Assembly (NCBI RefSeq): GCF_000003195.3
Contig: NC_012879.2
Coordinates: forward strand, 23,549,367-23,613,366
Length of the DNA stretch: 64,000 nucleotides
Direction of reading: 5' to 3'
DNA from: Sorghum bicolor
Lineage: Eukaryota; Streptophyta; Magnoliopsida; Poales; Poaceae
The notes under the pieces were generated by a model. The model was not told where the DNA came from, ran no database searches, and saw only the letters and a list, made by a program, of their open reading frames with translations. Shown piece after piece: positions 1 to 11,401 of the stretch. How positions within the stretch are numbered: the first letter of the stretch is position 1; the number at the start of each line of letters is the position of its first letter. The translations under genes were made by a program, and so were the position numbers.

Positions 1-1083
1 GGACACTATGGAGCATTTCGGACACATGCTAAAATTTGGCAAAGTGGTTTTTTCTGGCCAACGATGTATGAAGATACAAAGGACTTTGTCAGGAGATGCC
101 ACCGATGTCAAAAACATGGGAATATCAACTCACGAAATGAAATGCCTCTCACAAATAATCTTCAAGTAGAACTTTTCGATGTATGGGGCATTGATTTCAT
201 GGGACCATTCCCTATGTCTGGGAATTGTGAGTATATCTTAGTAGCTGTGGACTACGTGTCCAAATGGGTAGAAGCCCTACCTTGTCGATCAGCTGATTCA
301 AAACATGCCAAGAGAATGTTCCATGAAGTAATCTTTCCTCGCTTTGGTATACCCCGGATAGTTATAAGCGATGGAGGTTCCCACTTCATCGACAAAATCT
401 TCCGGAAGTACTTAGCCGATCATGGAGTTCGACACAACGTCGCAACACCATACCATCCTCAGACTAGCGGTCAAGCCGAAACATCTAACAAACAAATCAA
501 AAATATTCTACAAAAGACTGTAGATGAGATGGGTAAGGGGTGGAAGGACAAACTTCCTGATGCACTTTGGGCATATAGAACTACATTCAAAACACCCATA
601 GGCATGTCACCTTATCAACTTGTATATGGAAAAACTTGTCATTTGCCTGTGGAAGTAGAGTTTAAGGCTCATTGGGCACTCAAGAAATGGAACATGGATC
701 TCCACCTCGCTAGCGAGAATCGTCTGATGCAACTATCTGAGCTAGAAGAATGGAGAGAGAAAGCCTACCACAATTCAAGGATCTATAAAGAGAGAACAAA
801 ACGATGGCATGATAAGAGAATCAAGCACAAGGAATTTAAGCCTGGAGATAAGGTTCTACTATTCAATTCAAGAGTTAAGCTCTTTGGGCATGGTAAGCTA
901 CGAAGTAAGTGGGATGGACCATATAAGGTTATTGACACTTCAACTCATGGAGCCATTACCATCCAAGATGACATAGGTAACACTTTTAAGGTAAATGGTC
1001 AACGCTTGAAAATCTATCTTGAGCCACAAAACAACCTGGTAGAGGAACTTGATGTGATTGAGTTCATAGAATTCTCATATTAA
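1..1083 (+). CDS. Integrase (C-terminal part of pol), Athila-like, 5'-partial
   Basis: The frame is open from base 1, so the coding sequence began to the left. In order it shows the CxxC half of the HHCC zinc finger (CHRC, about codon 33), the DDE catalytic core and a basic C-terminal region. The core aspartates are in GIDFMGPF and VISDGGSHF, and the glutamate is in [10 protein letters not shown]. The block [12 protein letters not shown] is typical of Athila-type integrases. Integrase inserts retroelement cDNA into chromosomal DNA. No stop or frameshift is visible in about 360 codons, unlike the same region of element E. The frame ends with TAA at 1081-1083. Confidence 0.93.
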   Translation, partial: GHYGAFRTHAKIWQSGFFWPTMYEDTKDFVRRCHRCQKHGNINSRNEMPLTNNLQVELFDVWGIDFMGPFPMSGNCEYILVAVDYVSKWVEALPCRSADSKHAKRMFHEVIFPRFGIPRIVISDGGSHFIDKIFRKYLADHGVRHNVATPYHPQTSGQAETSNKQIKNILQKTVDEMGKGWKDKLPDALWAYRTTFKTPIGMSPYQLVYGKTCHLPVEVEFKAHWALKKWNMDLHLASENRLMQLSELEEWREKAYHNSRIYKERTKRWHDKRIKHKEFKPGDKVLLFNSRVKLFGHGKLRSKWDGPYKVIDTSTHGAITIQDDIGNTFKVNGQRLKIYLEPQNNLVEELDVIEFIEFSY

Positions 1084-1225
1084 GCTCTCATAATCTCTAG
1101 ACAATTACCTAACCCTTAACATGTTCCACAAGTTTTGTTGTCTATTTGGGTTGTGCAGGATTTTGAAGCTTAAGAAGAGTGAGACCGAACATGCAGGCCA
1201 CGAGTGAACGACTATGTCAACATCC

Positions 1226-1245
1226 AGCTTGGGGGAGGCACCCCC
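1226..1245 (+). other. Upstream G-tract hairpin (PPT-like)
   Basis: AGCTTGGGGGAG is followed directly by a CCCCC partner (1241-1245), so the G-run can fold back on it. The same AGCTTGGGGGAG core recurs next to the LTR at 2316-2327, without the C-run. Matching hairpins occur in B (21902-21922) and G (61617-61635, minus). Confidence 0.7.
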
Positions 1246-1716
1246 ACGTGTATCTAGATAAGTATTACTTTTCTTCCTTTGGTTTCATTTTCTAGTATTC
1301 GGAAATAAATAAATAAATAAAAATGCATAACCATAAAACCAAACAAAGTTTTTCTTTTGAGTAATATACAATAGTTTTGTGTAATCCTAAGCTTTAAATA
1401 AAATAAAAAGAAAGTTTGATCCAAGTCTAGGTAATTGACAAACATGATATGAGAAGGTCTGAGCTACTATTTAACTTGTTCCAAGTTTTGCTAGAGTTCT
1501 GGAGATTTTATCTTTTGAAAATCTAAAAATTCATAAAAGAAAATATAAATATGAGATCATAATACCTAGAGTCTTATAAGATATGAATATTAAAACTGTG
1601 GGCACTTGCTTTGTTCAAGCCATTGTTAATTCTTGTAGTTTTGGTTGAGAGAATTATCATGCTCCAAAGATCAAGATCTTTGTGTTTTAAAAATATAAAA
1701 GATTCACTCTTCCGAA

Positions 1717-1949
1717 GTATTATTGCATTAGAGGCATGGGACTATGCAAAAATTTGATTCGAAAAAAAAGAGTGAGATGAGAGGTAAAAATGGACAAGTG
1801 TCCGAAGTAGAATTAGGGGTACAAAGATACCCACCTGAGTGGAAAAAATGGACATGTGTCCGACAGTAGAATTAGGGGTACTTGCTGCCCACTTGAAAAA
1901 AAAGAGAAAAAAAATGATAGCCCATGGTCCCTCTAATAAGCAATATGCC
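1717..1949 (+). other. Long-range stem enclosing duplicated GGACA-TGTCC motif
   Basis: The arm at 1717-1747 is complementary, with bulges, to the arm at 1916-1949. Paired blocks are TATTGC/GCAATA, ATTAGAGG/CCTCTAAT, CATGGG/CCCATG and CTAT/ATAG. Between them lie two copies (1791-1839 and 1849-1895) of a unit containing TGGACA, TGTCCG and GTAGAATTAGGGGTAC. The layout recurs in B and E. Folding is inferred from complementarity only. Confidence 0.6.
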
Positions 1950-2314
1950 AGTAAGAGATGATGACAAACTTTTCAAAAAGGTCAAAGGTCTTGATCTAGG
2001 AGTATGACATTCCTCTCCCTTGCTCCGAGCTTTGACATAGCAAAATGCAAAGTAAGTATGCTAAAACTTTTAAAGCTCTACTTATATATCTTTTGAGAAG
2101 AAGGCAAATGCCTCAGTTTTATTTTGCAGACTTATAAAAAAACTCCAGAACAAAGGTAAGACAGAAGAATTTGAGACATAGTGCTTGACTTGATCGTTCT
2201 GTTTTTCAATCACTTAAGACCTTAGTGATAACTTAAAAACCCTATAGTAAGAGGCATAAAAGTAACCCCTGTTTTCTTGCTAATTTTAGTTTTGCTCAGG
2301 GACGAGCAAAGGTT

Positions 2315-2329
2315 AAGCTTGGGGGAGCT
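2315..2329 (+). other. Polypurine tract of Athila-1
   Basis: AAGCTTGGGGGAGCT lies immediately before the LTR start TGTTGAC. This is the expected place for the primer of plus-strand DNA synthesis. Confidence 0.85.
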
Positions 2330-3665
2330 TGTTGACGGTCCTTAATGCTCACATTTAACCATCAACTAATCATGGAAAAGGATCCAAATGCAACCAACAC
2401 CTAGACTTAGGGTTTTATCTGATAGAATTCCACGAGTTTTGGTGTTTGTCTATTTCTGCAGGGGGTTATCAGGAAATATGGAGGAAAGGCCCACACGTCG
2501 GGTTTACATAGAGATATTAACGTGCCGCGTAATTTTCTATCATCTAGAAGACTCGAGAAGCCACGGGAACGAACGGGAGGCCGAGCGGGCCCAGAGGCAG
2601 GGCGCCCGCCCTACCCCCTGGGCGCCCGCCCTCCTCTGCTGGCCAATCAGCACGAGTCTCGAGGATTATGCCCCACCGACTCTAAGGATCAAGGAAAATC
2701 ACACGATGAAGGTCGGTTTGATCGGATGGTGGAGAATAACGTGGAAATTCCTTGGGAGCTACTCTTCCTAGATTTCTTGGGAGCTACTCTTCCTAGATTT
2801 CTTGGGGGCTACTCTTCCTGGACTATATAAGCAGACCCCCACCAGCCCCTGGAGGCATACCTCTTCTACAGAATCAAAGTTAGGGTTTCAATTCTTCATC
2901 TAAGTAGAGAGGATCCCTCTAGTTCTTCTAGTTCTACCTCTAGTTCATCTAGATCTAGTTCTAGTTCTAGTTCCTCTAGTTCTAGTTCTAGTTAGTTCTA
3001 GTTGTAATCTAGAAAATAGGGAGAGAGAAGAGGAGAGCGGAGGAGGAGCCGGATCTGTCGGATCTTCCTCAACATTGTACTTTTGCAGCATCTGGTTCGT
3101 TCTTCATCGTTCTCCAGGTTCTTCAATTCATAATCCTGAGTTCTTTAATTACTTTTATTTACATTCAAGTTATTTATTGGATTCCCGCTTGCACCAAGTG
3201 CTCTAATCTTTACAACATTAGAGTAGTAATTAATAGATTAGACGTGGTGTTTAGTCTTGCAATTACCTGGAATTGCACCCAGTCCTGCGGATTGTTGTGG
3301 TAGCCCTAGGGTAGTGACAGCCCTAACGGTGGACGTATTCCATCTCGTTCGGATCGGTGTTTGTAGGACCGTAGTCAGAGCTTCCTAGCCCCCTTCTCAT
3401 CTCTTTCTGTGGTTAGTGTTCTGATGTCCCGAAATAGATAATCTTGAAGTAATTATTGATTCTTAGATCAACTAGAGAACTCTCAGGAAACTTCCTCTCT
3501 TCCCACCAAAAATAATTATATAGTTATCCTTGGGCGATCTTGGATCTTAATTAGTACACTCACGTTCTCTGTGGAAAATCGATACTCTGGAATACTCCCG
3601 GGTGAAAGCTACATCAGTATCCGTGCGCTTGCGGATTTTTCTGTTTGCGTTTAAAATACCCAACA
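2330..3665 (+). repeat. 3' LTR of Athila-1 (1336 bp)
   Basis: It starts TGTTGACGGT after the polypurine tract and ends CAACA. U3 carries GGGCGCCCGCCC twice (2600-2611 and 2620-2631), then CCAAT, then a TATA box at 2824-2831. A CTAGTT-rich hexamer run follows at about 2925-3000. It is the same family as the solo LTR at 28330-31043, which has fewer hexamer copies. Confidence 0.92.
2824..2831 (+). promoter_or_regulatory. TATA box of Athila-1 LTR
   Basis: TATATAAG lies about 190 bp downstream of the paired GC-rich motif. The same spacing logic recurs in the other LTRs of this window. Confidence 0.7.
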
Positions 3666-6600
3666 CTTCCACGGCGCTCCTTGCGATCTCGCCGTTCACG
3701 TGCTCCACCTTCATCCTCTGGAAGGATTCTCGAAGGGAGTCCAGGTCAGTCTTGAGGAGGCCCTTCTCCTTGTCCAAATCAGCAATGACGTTCTTGTAAG
3801 ACAGGGCCTCCTCCCGGACTTTGGACGCAGCCTCCTCGACCGTCAGAGCCCGCTCCCTCAGCAGCAAGGCCTCTTCCTCAGCCTTCTTTGAAGCCTCTCG
3901 AGGCTCGGCCAGGGCAGCCTCCCTCTCCTTCTTCTCCTCCGCGAGCGCCAAGAGATCTTTATAAGCTTTGAGGAGCTTCTCCTGCGACTCCAGGAGTTGG
4001 TCTTTGAGGAGGGGGAGCTGCTCCCAGCCGCCCCTCGTGGCATGAATGAACCTTGACTTGATACGAGAGGTCTCTTTCAGGTCCTGCGAGCAGGCGATTG
4101 AGCAGTTAGAACCCAAAACCAACAAGTTCCCTAAAGACTAAAAGATTAGGATACTTACAAAGTAGGCTGGACCGAGCCCGTTGTTTACAACGTCCGATAG
4201 GAGCCCCACCACGTGCTTCATCCAGAGGCGGAGCTCCTCGACGTGCTCCCACTTCTCAGCCTCCTTCCGATCGTCCACGAAGATGTTGGGCTCGGACGGA
4301 TCGGTGGAAGCCCGGATGCGGATCCGATCGGGGCACCAGTTCTCCATCTCCTGGTCGGCCCGTGCCTTGACGCCGCGGATGAGATCCTCGACAGCCTCGA
4401 GCGACCCCCCGTGACGTAGGAACAAGTCGACGAGGGAGGGGAACCGCCCGTCATCGTCCACTGTCTTCCAGGTGCCCGTCTCGCTGCTTCCACCTCCGCT
4501 CGACGTCCCCGCCTCGTCCTCCTCGGCGGGAATACTGTCCTCCCGCGCCCGACGCTCCCGTAGAAATCTTGGTGCGATTCCGTCCATGCCGTCGATCGTC
4601 CTCCTGATCTCGGACTCAGGGTCGACAGGGGTGCGCATCATGCAGGCGAGCGCTACCACGCCGTCTGCCCACCCTGATTCTGCTGGAATCGTGGCACGCG
4701 CCCCTGGACAGAGCCACGCCGGGGTCGGAGGGCCGAAAACCGGCAGACCCTCTTCCTGGTTCTCCGGCTCTTGAGGAGGAGGCTCGAGCGGTTCCTCCTA
4801 CGGCTGGCCCCCCCGCTGCTTCTGCTCCTCAAGCTCCAGTGGCTCTTGTTGACGTTCCTGCTCCTGCAGTTGCCGCCGCGCCTCTCGCTCCCACTCCTCC
4901 TCCTCCTCCTCTTTCTTCCTCTGCTCCTCGAGGGAGCGAAGACCGGCAGGCCAGGGCGTCCGTCCCGCGACAAGAGAGGTCGAGGCCTCCTCGTCCATAC
5001 GACGGGCATCCCTCGACGTCCCGTTGCCGCCAGACCCATCACTAATGGTAATGGGATCCCCCTCGACCCCCGATCGGGGAGGCTCAGGGGATCCCTCTTG
5101 CCCTTAGGTCTGGGGCGTCTCGGCCTATTTCGGCGACGACGGGGCAGACTCAGGACGGGGTGGGGCACTCTCAGCGTCGGTCGGAGGCTGAGGGTCGGAG
5201 GAGCCTGTAAAACAAAAAACGAAGGCCAATCACTATGATGACCAACGTAAGAACAACATAAGTCCCATGAATAAGCTATAGACCTAGCTCCTTGGAGGCT
5301 GCTCCCACCTTGAGCCTCTTCGCCATCGAAGGCTGGGCCTGATCAAGCGTCCGCTTCAACCTGAGGAGGGAAGAACGGGCGTAAAGAAGACCGCTACACG
5401 AGAAAACGCAAAGAACCAGGAGAACAAGAATAACAACGTCGAAGAACTTACCCCACAGGGAGAACGGCTCGCCTGCCGGTACCTCGACTAGTGGGCCTCG
5501 AGCCACCCCGTGTCAAGGCGCCAGGCCCCTCGAGGGCAGGTGCTGGCCTAGGCCCAGCAACTCCCACCTGACGGGCGCCAGGACTGGCGCTCCTACGGCC
5601 GGTCTCTCCCTTCTCGGAGGCCGCGGCGCGACCGCGGGTCAGCAGCCCCGTCGCCTTGGGCCTAGCTTGGCCACCTGCCTTTGATGCAGGGGGAGGTTGG
5701 GGGCATGGGGCGGCCCGACTGGTCGCAGGCGCAGGAGGGGTGTCAGCGCGGGGGCGGTGAGATCCGCCTGGCCCCTCCTTTGGCGCTCCCATCCGCGAGG
5801 CGTCGACGTCACCTCGAGGCGAACCCTCGAGGATCCAGTCAAGGCGAGATGCCATTCCCTCGGAATCGTCGTTGTCGTCATCTCCGTCCCCGCCGTCATC
5901 CTCACTAGGGGAGTCTTCTTCAGGCTCCCCCCTCTGCATGGATTTAGCTCGACGCGCCTCTAGCACTTGGCGGTCGAGATTCTTCTTCTTTTTCCCTTTC
6001 TTCTCAGAGTCCTTGGCGGACTTCAGTTTTTCGGCGGACTGGCGCCATTTGTCACGGTCGACCTCGTCCTGCTTTACTGGAGGCCTCGAGGACCGGACAT
6101 CAATCCGTCCCTGCCAGAACAAAGGTAGGCTTAAAAAGAAGATCGAATGAAACCAAGTATCAGAGCAATGTACAAGAAAGGAGCGTACCAAGTCGATCGA
6201 GCCCTCGTCAGGCCTCATGGGGAAGCCATTGACGTGCTCCGACTTAAAGTCGCCGGCAATGGCCGCCCTAACCCGGGCAGCGGTTTCGTCGTCCGCTAGA
6301 GCCTCGTTAGACATCCGGCATGCCTCGAGGTCCCGGGACGAAACGCCCGGCCCCATCTCATCCATCCTCAGTGGCCGAGACATCTGTGGGAGGACTCTCC
6401 GACGATGGACGGCCGAGAGGACGAGAGCAGCGGACAGGCCCTCCAGGCGCACCTTCTTCAGGGCGTCGAGGAGGGGGTCGAGCCGCGACTAGTGATCTTG
6501 GACGACGCCGTATGTCCAGTTGTCCGGGCGCTCCGTAATCAGACGGCCGGTGTAAGTGGGGAGAAGACCGTCGTCGTTCCTCAGGTAGAACCACTGGGAG

Positions 6601-7121
6601 TCCCATCCAGCGTGGTTCGATGACAACCCCATCGGGATGTAATCGCGCGGCCTCTCCGTCTTCTTCGTCTTCAGCACCAGGTTGAGGCACCCGGCCCGCA
6701 CGAGCTTCCTCACGCCGGTGGTCCCGGTGGGGGCGTTGAAGAGCTCGCCCCTGTAGAGGTGAAGCCACAGCTCCCAGTGGGGCATCATCCCCAAGTAGCC
6801 CTCACACACCGCGGCGAAGACCGTCACGACGGTGATGGCGTTTGGGGAGAAGTGCTGGAGCTCCACCCCATAATGAAGGCAGAGCGCCCGCATGAAGCGG
6901 CTCGGAGGAGCACCCAAGCCATGGCGGTGGAACTTGGCGAACGACACCAAGTAGCCCTTGGGCGGGTTGGGCTCCCGGTGGTCCGCTGGTGGCGCGATCC
7001 ACTCCGACGACGACAGCGAGGTGCGGTGGCGCAGGAGTCCCTCCCTCTCAAGCTCTAGCAACCGGCGCTCCGTCATCGACGACGGGCGCCAGTCGTCGGC
7101 AGCGACGAGTCTCACAGGCAT
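3666..7121 (-). pseudogene. Antisense extra gene of Tat-type element (gypsy-type transposon domain), split by Athila-1
   Basis: I read five exons on the minus strand: 7121-6189, 6110-5452, 5360 to about 5280, about 5204-4159, and 4083-3666. Introns are about 75-91 nt with GT-AG ends; three have GTAAGT-like donors and the others are less certain. Exon 1 matches the plant family named 'putative gypsy type transposon' (Transposase_28, PF04195), with FHRHGLGAPPSRFMRALC and HWELWLHLY near residues 60-125. The middle exons are acidic then Pro/Ala-rich. Exons 4-5 are Glu/Lys-rich coiled coil. Function is unknown. It is broken by in-frame stops at 6489-6491, 5125-5127, 5104-5106 and 4798-4800, and the C-terminus is cut by the Athila LTR at 3665. 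A TATA-like ATAAGTATCC lies upstream near 7265. Confidence 0.72.
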
Positions 7122-7782
7122 CTTGGACGGAAGGAGGGCGGTTTCGCTACTGCTCGAGGGGGTGCGCGCGCGTGAGATGGCAAGAAAGCTGAGACGGCGA
7201 GAGGGCTAAGGCAAGAATGGAGGCGGAAGGCAGAAGGGAAAACGGCGGCGAGGCCACAGGATACTTATAGGCGGCAGCCCACCAACGGACAGATCCGATA
7301 AATGAGGTAACTCCCCCCATAAATGCACCGCCTAACGGTCCTTTTCCTACTCACAGACGGGACGCTCCGAATTCTGCGCCAACACAGTGCCGCAACGGCT
7401 CCTGCCTGAAAAGACGCGCCCAACGGGCAGAAAGGCGAACCGCCACGGCCTCTTCCTTATCTTGTAAGCCAAAGGACGCACCACGAAAGCCTCGAGAGGT
7501 CGCAGGCTGACCCGCCAGAAGGGTTCGACAGCCGATCTCGAGCACCAGAGTCAGGGATGCCCAGTGAGTGGTCGAAAATCGAGGCCCACCTCGAGAACTC
7601 GCTGGGATGTCCAAGGTAGGGTCGAGACAGTCGAGAGGAATCCCCCCGACGGGAGGCATCGAGCCACTGGACTCTATCAAATGAGACTAGCATCCCCTAC
7701 CATGTCGACCCCGCTTTATGAGAACGCCTCCGGGCTACAGCTGACCCCCTCGAAAGGGGCACAGGTTCTCACTTGGACTAAC
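7122..7782 (-). other. Upstream region of the antisense gene
   Basis: Non-coding sequence of the Tat-type element. It includes a TATA-like site near 7262-7272 (minus), a plausible promoter for the antisense gene. I see no other gene. Confidence 0.4.
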
Positions 7783-9437
7783 TGTTGGGTATTCTTAACA
7801 TCATTACCAAAAGTAGACTAAGTTCTCTAAATCTAGTAATGGTGCCAAAAATGCCAAACCTATCCCTCACACCACTTAAGCCAAGTTGTCATCCCCAGCA
7901 TGACATGAGAGACGCGGTATTGAAATATGCAATTGCTCTTCTAAATAAATAATGAATGGAATCTGCAAGTGCACAGATTAATACCGATGCAGCATTTTAA
8001 CCGGGAAGTATTCCAGGTATCGTTATTTATATTTTTACCGCTGGGAAGGGATTATCAATCATCAATATTGATTACAGAATAGAATATGAGATTGAGCATC
8101 TATCATTGCATGTATAATTGAGAACATTATATCTAACTCTTCATACAGGGATAAGTGCCACATAAAAGATATATGAAATAATAATAGTGACAAGGATAAC
8201 TAATCTGATCTAGCCACATAATAAATATGATAAGCACCTCAATTAGATACTCTAGAAAGTCATTAGCATGGTATTAGAACGAACTACAAGAATATTCCCT
8301 AAGTTATTCTCAACTATATAGTCTAGCATTATCATAGTTAGTGCAAGCATACTTAGCAATCATTGTGAGACAAGACTACGCCCATGCATAGTGATATTAG
8401 CAAGGTAAATGAGAAACATAGCAATCACTCCCCTGTAATAATATTGCTCTGCCAGCCCAATACACGAGAGGGGGACTATATAAGAATCAATGAAGCTGTC
8501 ACTATCACGAACCACCCCACGATCTGGCATATTGGGTACAATCGCAGATAAATACGGTATAAGCACCACGCCTACACAATATCTATCATTTACCCATGGA
8601 TCCGATGGATAAACGCTATACGATCCTAAGCATGTATATAGATCCAATCTAACTAAGCCAAGTACATAACTATGATAAACTAAGAACAATATAATCTTGA
8701 ATATAAGCAAGTAGAGCAAAGTCATAAGCAATATATTGAAGTAGAACAAAGTCATATTCATAATATTGAAGAACAAAGATAATTAGAAAGTAATTAGAAG
8801 CACAATTAGAGAATTACCAAGAATCCTCCTGACAGATCCGGAAACCAATCGAAGATTGACTCCTTCTAGTTCTAATCCTATGTAGCTATGCTCATCTAGA
8901 TATCTAATTGATGTGGTGGCTCTAATCTTGATTAGAGGCTTCTTCTCCCTTGATGGAACAATGAATTAGGGTTGAGAGGCTCTCTCCTCCAGGGGTCAGG
9001 GGGTCTGGTTTTATAGTCCCTTCAAGTGAATATGGGCCCTTGGATCAAACCGACATAGATTGTATGGTTTAGATTCATCCTTTAGGTCGGTGGAGATCTC
9101 CCGCAAAGCAGAGTCCTGATTGGACTCAGGAGGTGGGCGGGCGCCCTGACCAACTGGGCGGCCGCCCAGGGTCTGGCCCCGTTTCGCCTCCGCTTCGGTT
9201 TCGTGGCTTCTGGAGTCTTCTAGATGTAAGATAATTGCGCAGCACGTTAATACCTTTACGTAATCCTGACATGTGGGCCTTTCTTCCATATTCTCTGATA
9301 ACCCCCTGCAGAAATAGACAAACACCAAAACTCGTGGAATTCTGTCAGATAAAACCCTAAGTCTGGATGTTGATTTTATTTGGATCCTTTTCTTTGTTTA
9401 TTTGATAATTAAATTTAATACTTAAGGACCGTCAACA
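7783..9437 (-). mobile_element. Solo LTR, B-type Athila-like (1655 bp)
   Basis: On the minus strand it runs from TGTTGACGG to ACCCAACA. It is flanked by perfect 5-bp duplications CTAAC (7778-7782 and 9438-9442). It aligns along its length with the LTRs of element B. A solo LTR with a target duplication is the product of recombination between the two LTRs of a former full element. Confidence 0.93.
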
Positions 9438-9714
9438 CTAACCCGTTAGGAGCTCAATCCAGGGTGGATGACGCTCGCTCTATCGAGAGTACGCCGAAAC
9501 CCCCTACGAAAAACAAGCCAACCAGAACCTTCCACCACTGGTGTCGACAGCGTTTCTGAGAATTAGGCAATATAACCCTCGAAGGAGTCAAAAACTCCTC
9601 CAATGGCTCGGGGGCTACCCCCACGGGGTCGCTCGCGCGCCCCCACGGAAATTCGACCGCGAAATAAAAGCCTCCACTCGAGCGCCAGTGCTCAAATGGA
9701 GACTCGGGGGCTAC
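9438..9714 (+). other. 3' end of Tat-type internal region with two PPT-like tracts
   Basis: GCTCGGGGGCTAC at about 9606-9618 is followed by CCCCC. A second ACTCGGGGGCTAC lies at about 9702-9714, directly before the LTR. The second is the likely polypurine tract. Confidence 0.6.
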
Positions 9715-10766
9715 TGTCGAGGGTATCAGTAAGGGGTATCCTAACTGATGCACATAACAAGAATTGACCGTACGCAGGTCGAGGCCCTCAACTCGACGCT
9801 CTGATCAGTCACATGCACAATCAACGATGACCACAGCCTCGAAGACAGAAAGGGCGTCGAGCGAATCGATCAGGGCTCGAGCGCCAACTACCGTCGAATA
9901 CGGAAACAGGCTCGAGCGAACCAGGAGGCGTCAAGCGCAAGGACGCGCGCCCGCCGGCTGACGCGCGCACGGGAACCAGGGCATTTAATGCGCCTGTCGC
10001 GTTCTCACCTAACACGCCAGTCACGGGAAGCGTGATAGGGAACAGGCACCCGTCCCATCATCCTTTTTGCAGCCTTCCCCACCAAAAGACTCAGAGCGTG
10101 CCAGGACGCGGGAAGCAGGGATGGACCATCTAATCAGAACTCCCTCGAGACATCCAAGGTCAACGCTTTGGACAACAGGGCGCTACACGACGTCGGACCC
10201 TCGACCAGATACGTTCCCTTCCAGGAGAAGGGTTGGGCATCGACTGACAGCAGTGCAACCACTCTGCCGGATCTGCCGCTATACTGTACAAGCGTGAACC
10301 AGTCCAAGACGACGCGCAGGGCGAGATACGGGGGCATGCGCAATCATCATCAAGCTACCAAGACGAGACGGCTCGAGACCACGCCGGTACGGAGGCCTCG
10401 TGTAGGTCCGCACGCCATGCCCTTATCGACCCCTACTTAGATACCTACATATGTACCCTGGTCTTCCCCTTGGAACTATAAAAGGGGAAGCCCGGGAGCG
10501 ACCACGGCAGGATATCAACCATGCAACACTACACTCATACGCAGTAGAGTTTCCATACTACGCCTCACTCCATACCACGCTTGTATTCACCCCTGTACAA
10601 GCACTTAGGTGCAAAATAACACGAACTCCCTCCCCCGCTGGACGTAGGGCCTTCTCTTGCCCGAACCAGGATAAATCTTTGTGTCTTTTTGCATCACCAT
10701 CTGGGAAAGGGAAGCACACATATAAATTCACTCGTTGGTGTGAACCCCCGTGGGAAAACACCGACA
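9715..10766 (+). repeat. 3' LTR of Tat-type element D (1052 bp)
   Basis: It starts TGTCGAGGG right after the polypurine tract and ends ACACCGACA. A TATA box TATAAAAG lies at 10477-10484. Short reading frames inside it show no recognisable domain and are not called. Confidence 0.85.
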
Positions 10767-11401
10767 AGGCGTGCCAGCCGATTTGACCTTACTATCGGCA
10801 AAGGTGATAATTTGAATACTTTGGTCCCGACAACAGCGATGCGCCCGGATGCCACGGCCAAGAGGTATTCACACGGAACTCGAGAACGCGCCGAGCTTAA
10901 GTCGACGGATTCGTAAGAACTCGTAATAAAAAGGAAAATATGATGAAGTCATCGAAAAAGTAGATGCTGGAATATGAGTAAAAACTTGTGTTTGATTGAT
11001 TGATCGATTTTTCATTACAAGGCCCTAGGGTCTACATTTATACCCTACTCAAAGAGCTATAATCAGACACGACTAGGACTCGAATTCCAAATTAAACAGA
11101 ATCCGTACACAAAACAATTTAAATAACTAAGGAAAGCACAAAACTATCCCCCCGTGACAAACTGGGACACCATCATGAACCAATCGGCAACCTTCATGTC
11201 TTCCTCCTGAGTCATCGGCACATTCCTCATCGTAGCCATCGACAAGGCTGACGCTGACCATCGGCATGCACGCGTCACCACCCATAGACTTAGTCACATT
11301 CAACCGTTCCTTCATCGGCAACCACCTCCATCGGCAACTCCTCTGTAGACCAGTTACTGTTGCCCTATCTTGCCGATCTATACTTTACCGATCCTGAGTA
11401 C
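10767..11401 (-). repeat. LTR fragment of the element F family
   Basis: This is the reverse complement of most of the LTR seen intact at 62084-62800. Shared blocks include the AATCAATCAATCAA run, the ACCCTAGGGCC block and the repeated 'atcggcaa' segments. Its 3' end is cut off by the insertion of element D. At its other end the similarity stops near 11401, short of the expected TGTTGAC terminus. Confidence 0.8.

Larger units (their letters stand above)
1084..2329 (+). other. 3' UTR of Athila-1
   Basis: I see no convincing gene here. The stretch holds a first G-tract hairpin, a long-range stem enclosing a duplicated GGACA..TGTCC motif, and the polypurine tract. Several blocks are shared with the 3' UTRs of elements B and E, so this is conserved non-coding element sequence. 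Confidence 0.8.
1..3670 (+). mobile_element. Athila-like Ty3/gypsy element, 3' part (Athila-1)
   Basis: This is the right-hand part of an element whose 5' LTR, gag, protease and RT lie to the left of the window. It holds the integrase end of pol, a 1.25-kb 3' UTR, a polypurine tract and a 3' LTR ending in CAACA at 3665. The next five bases, CTTCC, should be its target duplication, but the left copy is outside the window. It is inserted in the antisense gene of the Tat-type element to its right. Confidence 0.9.
3666..10766 (+). mobile_element. Tat-type Ty3/gypsy element, 3' part (D)
   Basis: The visible part runs from the Athila-1 insertion to the 3' LTR end. It contains an antisense gene, a polypurine tract (CTCGGGGGCTAC) and an LTR running from TGTCGAGGG to ACACCGACA. 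Antisense extra ORFs between pol and the 3' LTR are known from Tat-lineage elements such as Grande and Retand. Its gag-pol and 5' LTR lie to the left of the window. The segment is GC-rich compared with its neighbours. A solo LTR is nested at 7783-9437. The right target duplication would be AGGCG (10767-10771). Confidence 0.8.

Noticed and set aside
2925..3000. CTAGTT-rich hexamer array
   Set aside because: A microsatellite internal to one LTR family that varies in copy number between 2330 and 28330. No sign of an array with spacers such as a CRISPR, which would also not be expected in a plant nucleus.
4471..5240. Arg-rich and Leu-rich frames on both strands
   Set aside because: Shadow frames of the Glu-rich coiled-coil exon of the antisense gene.
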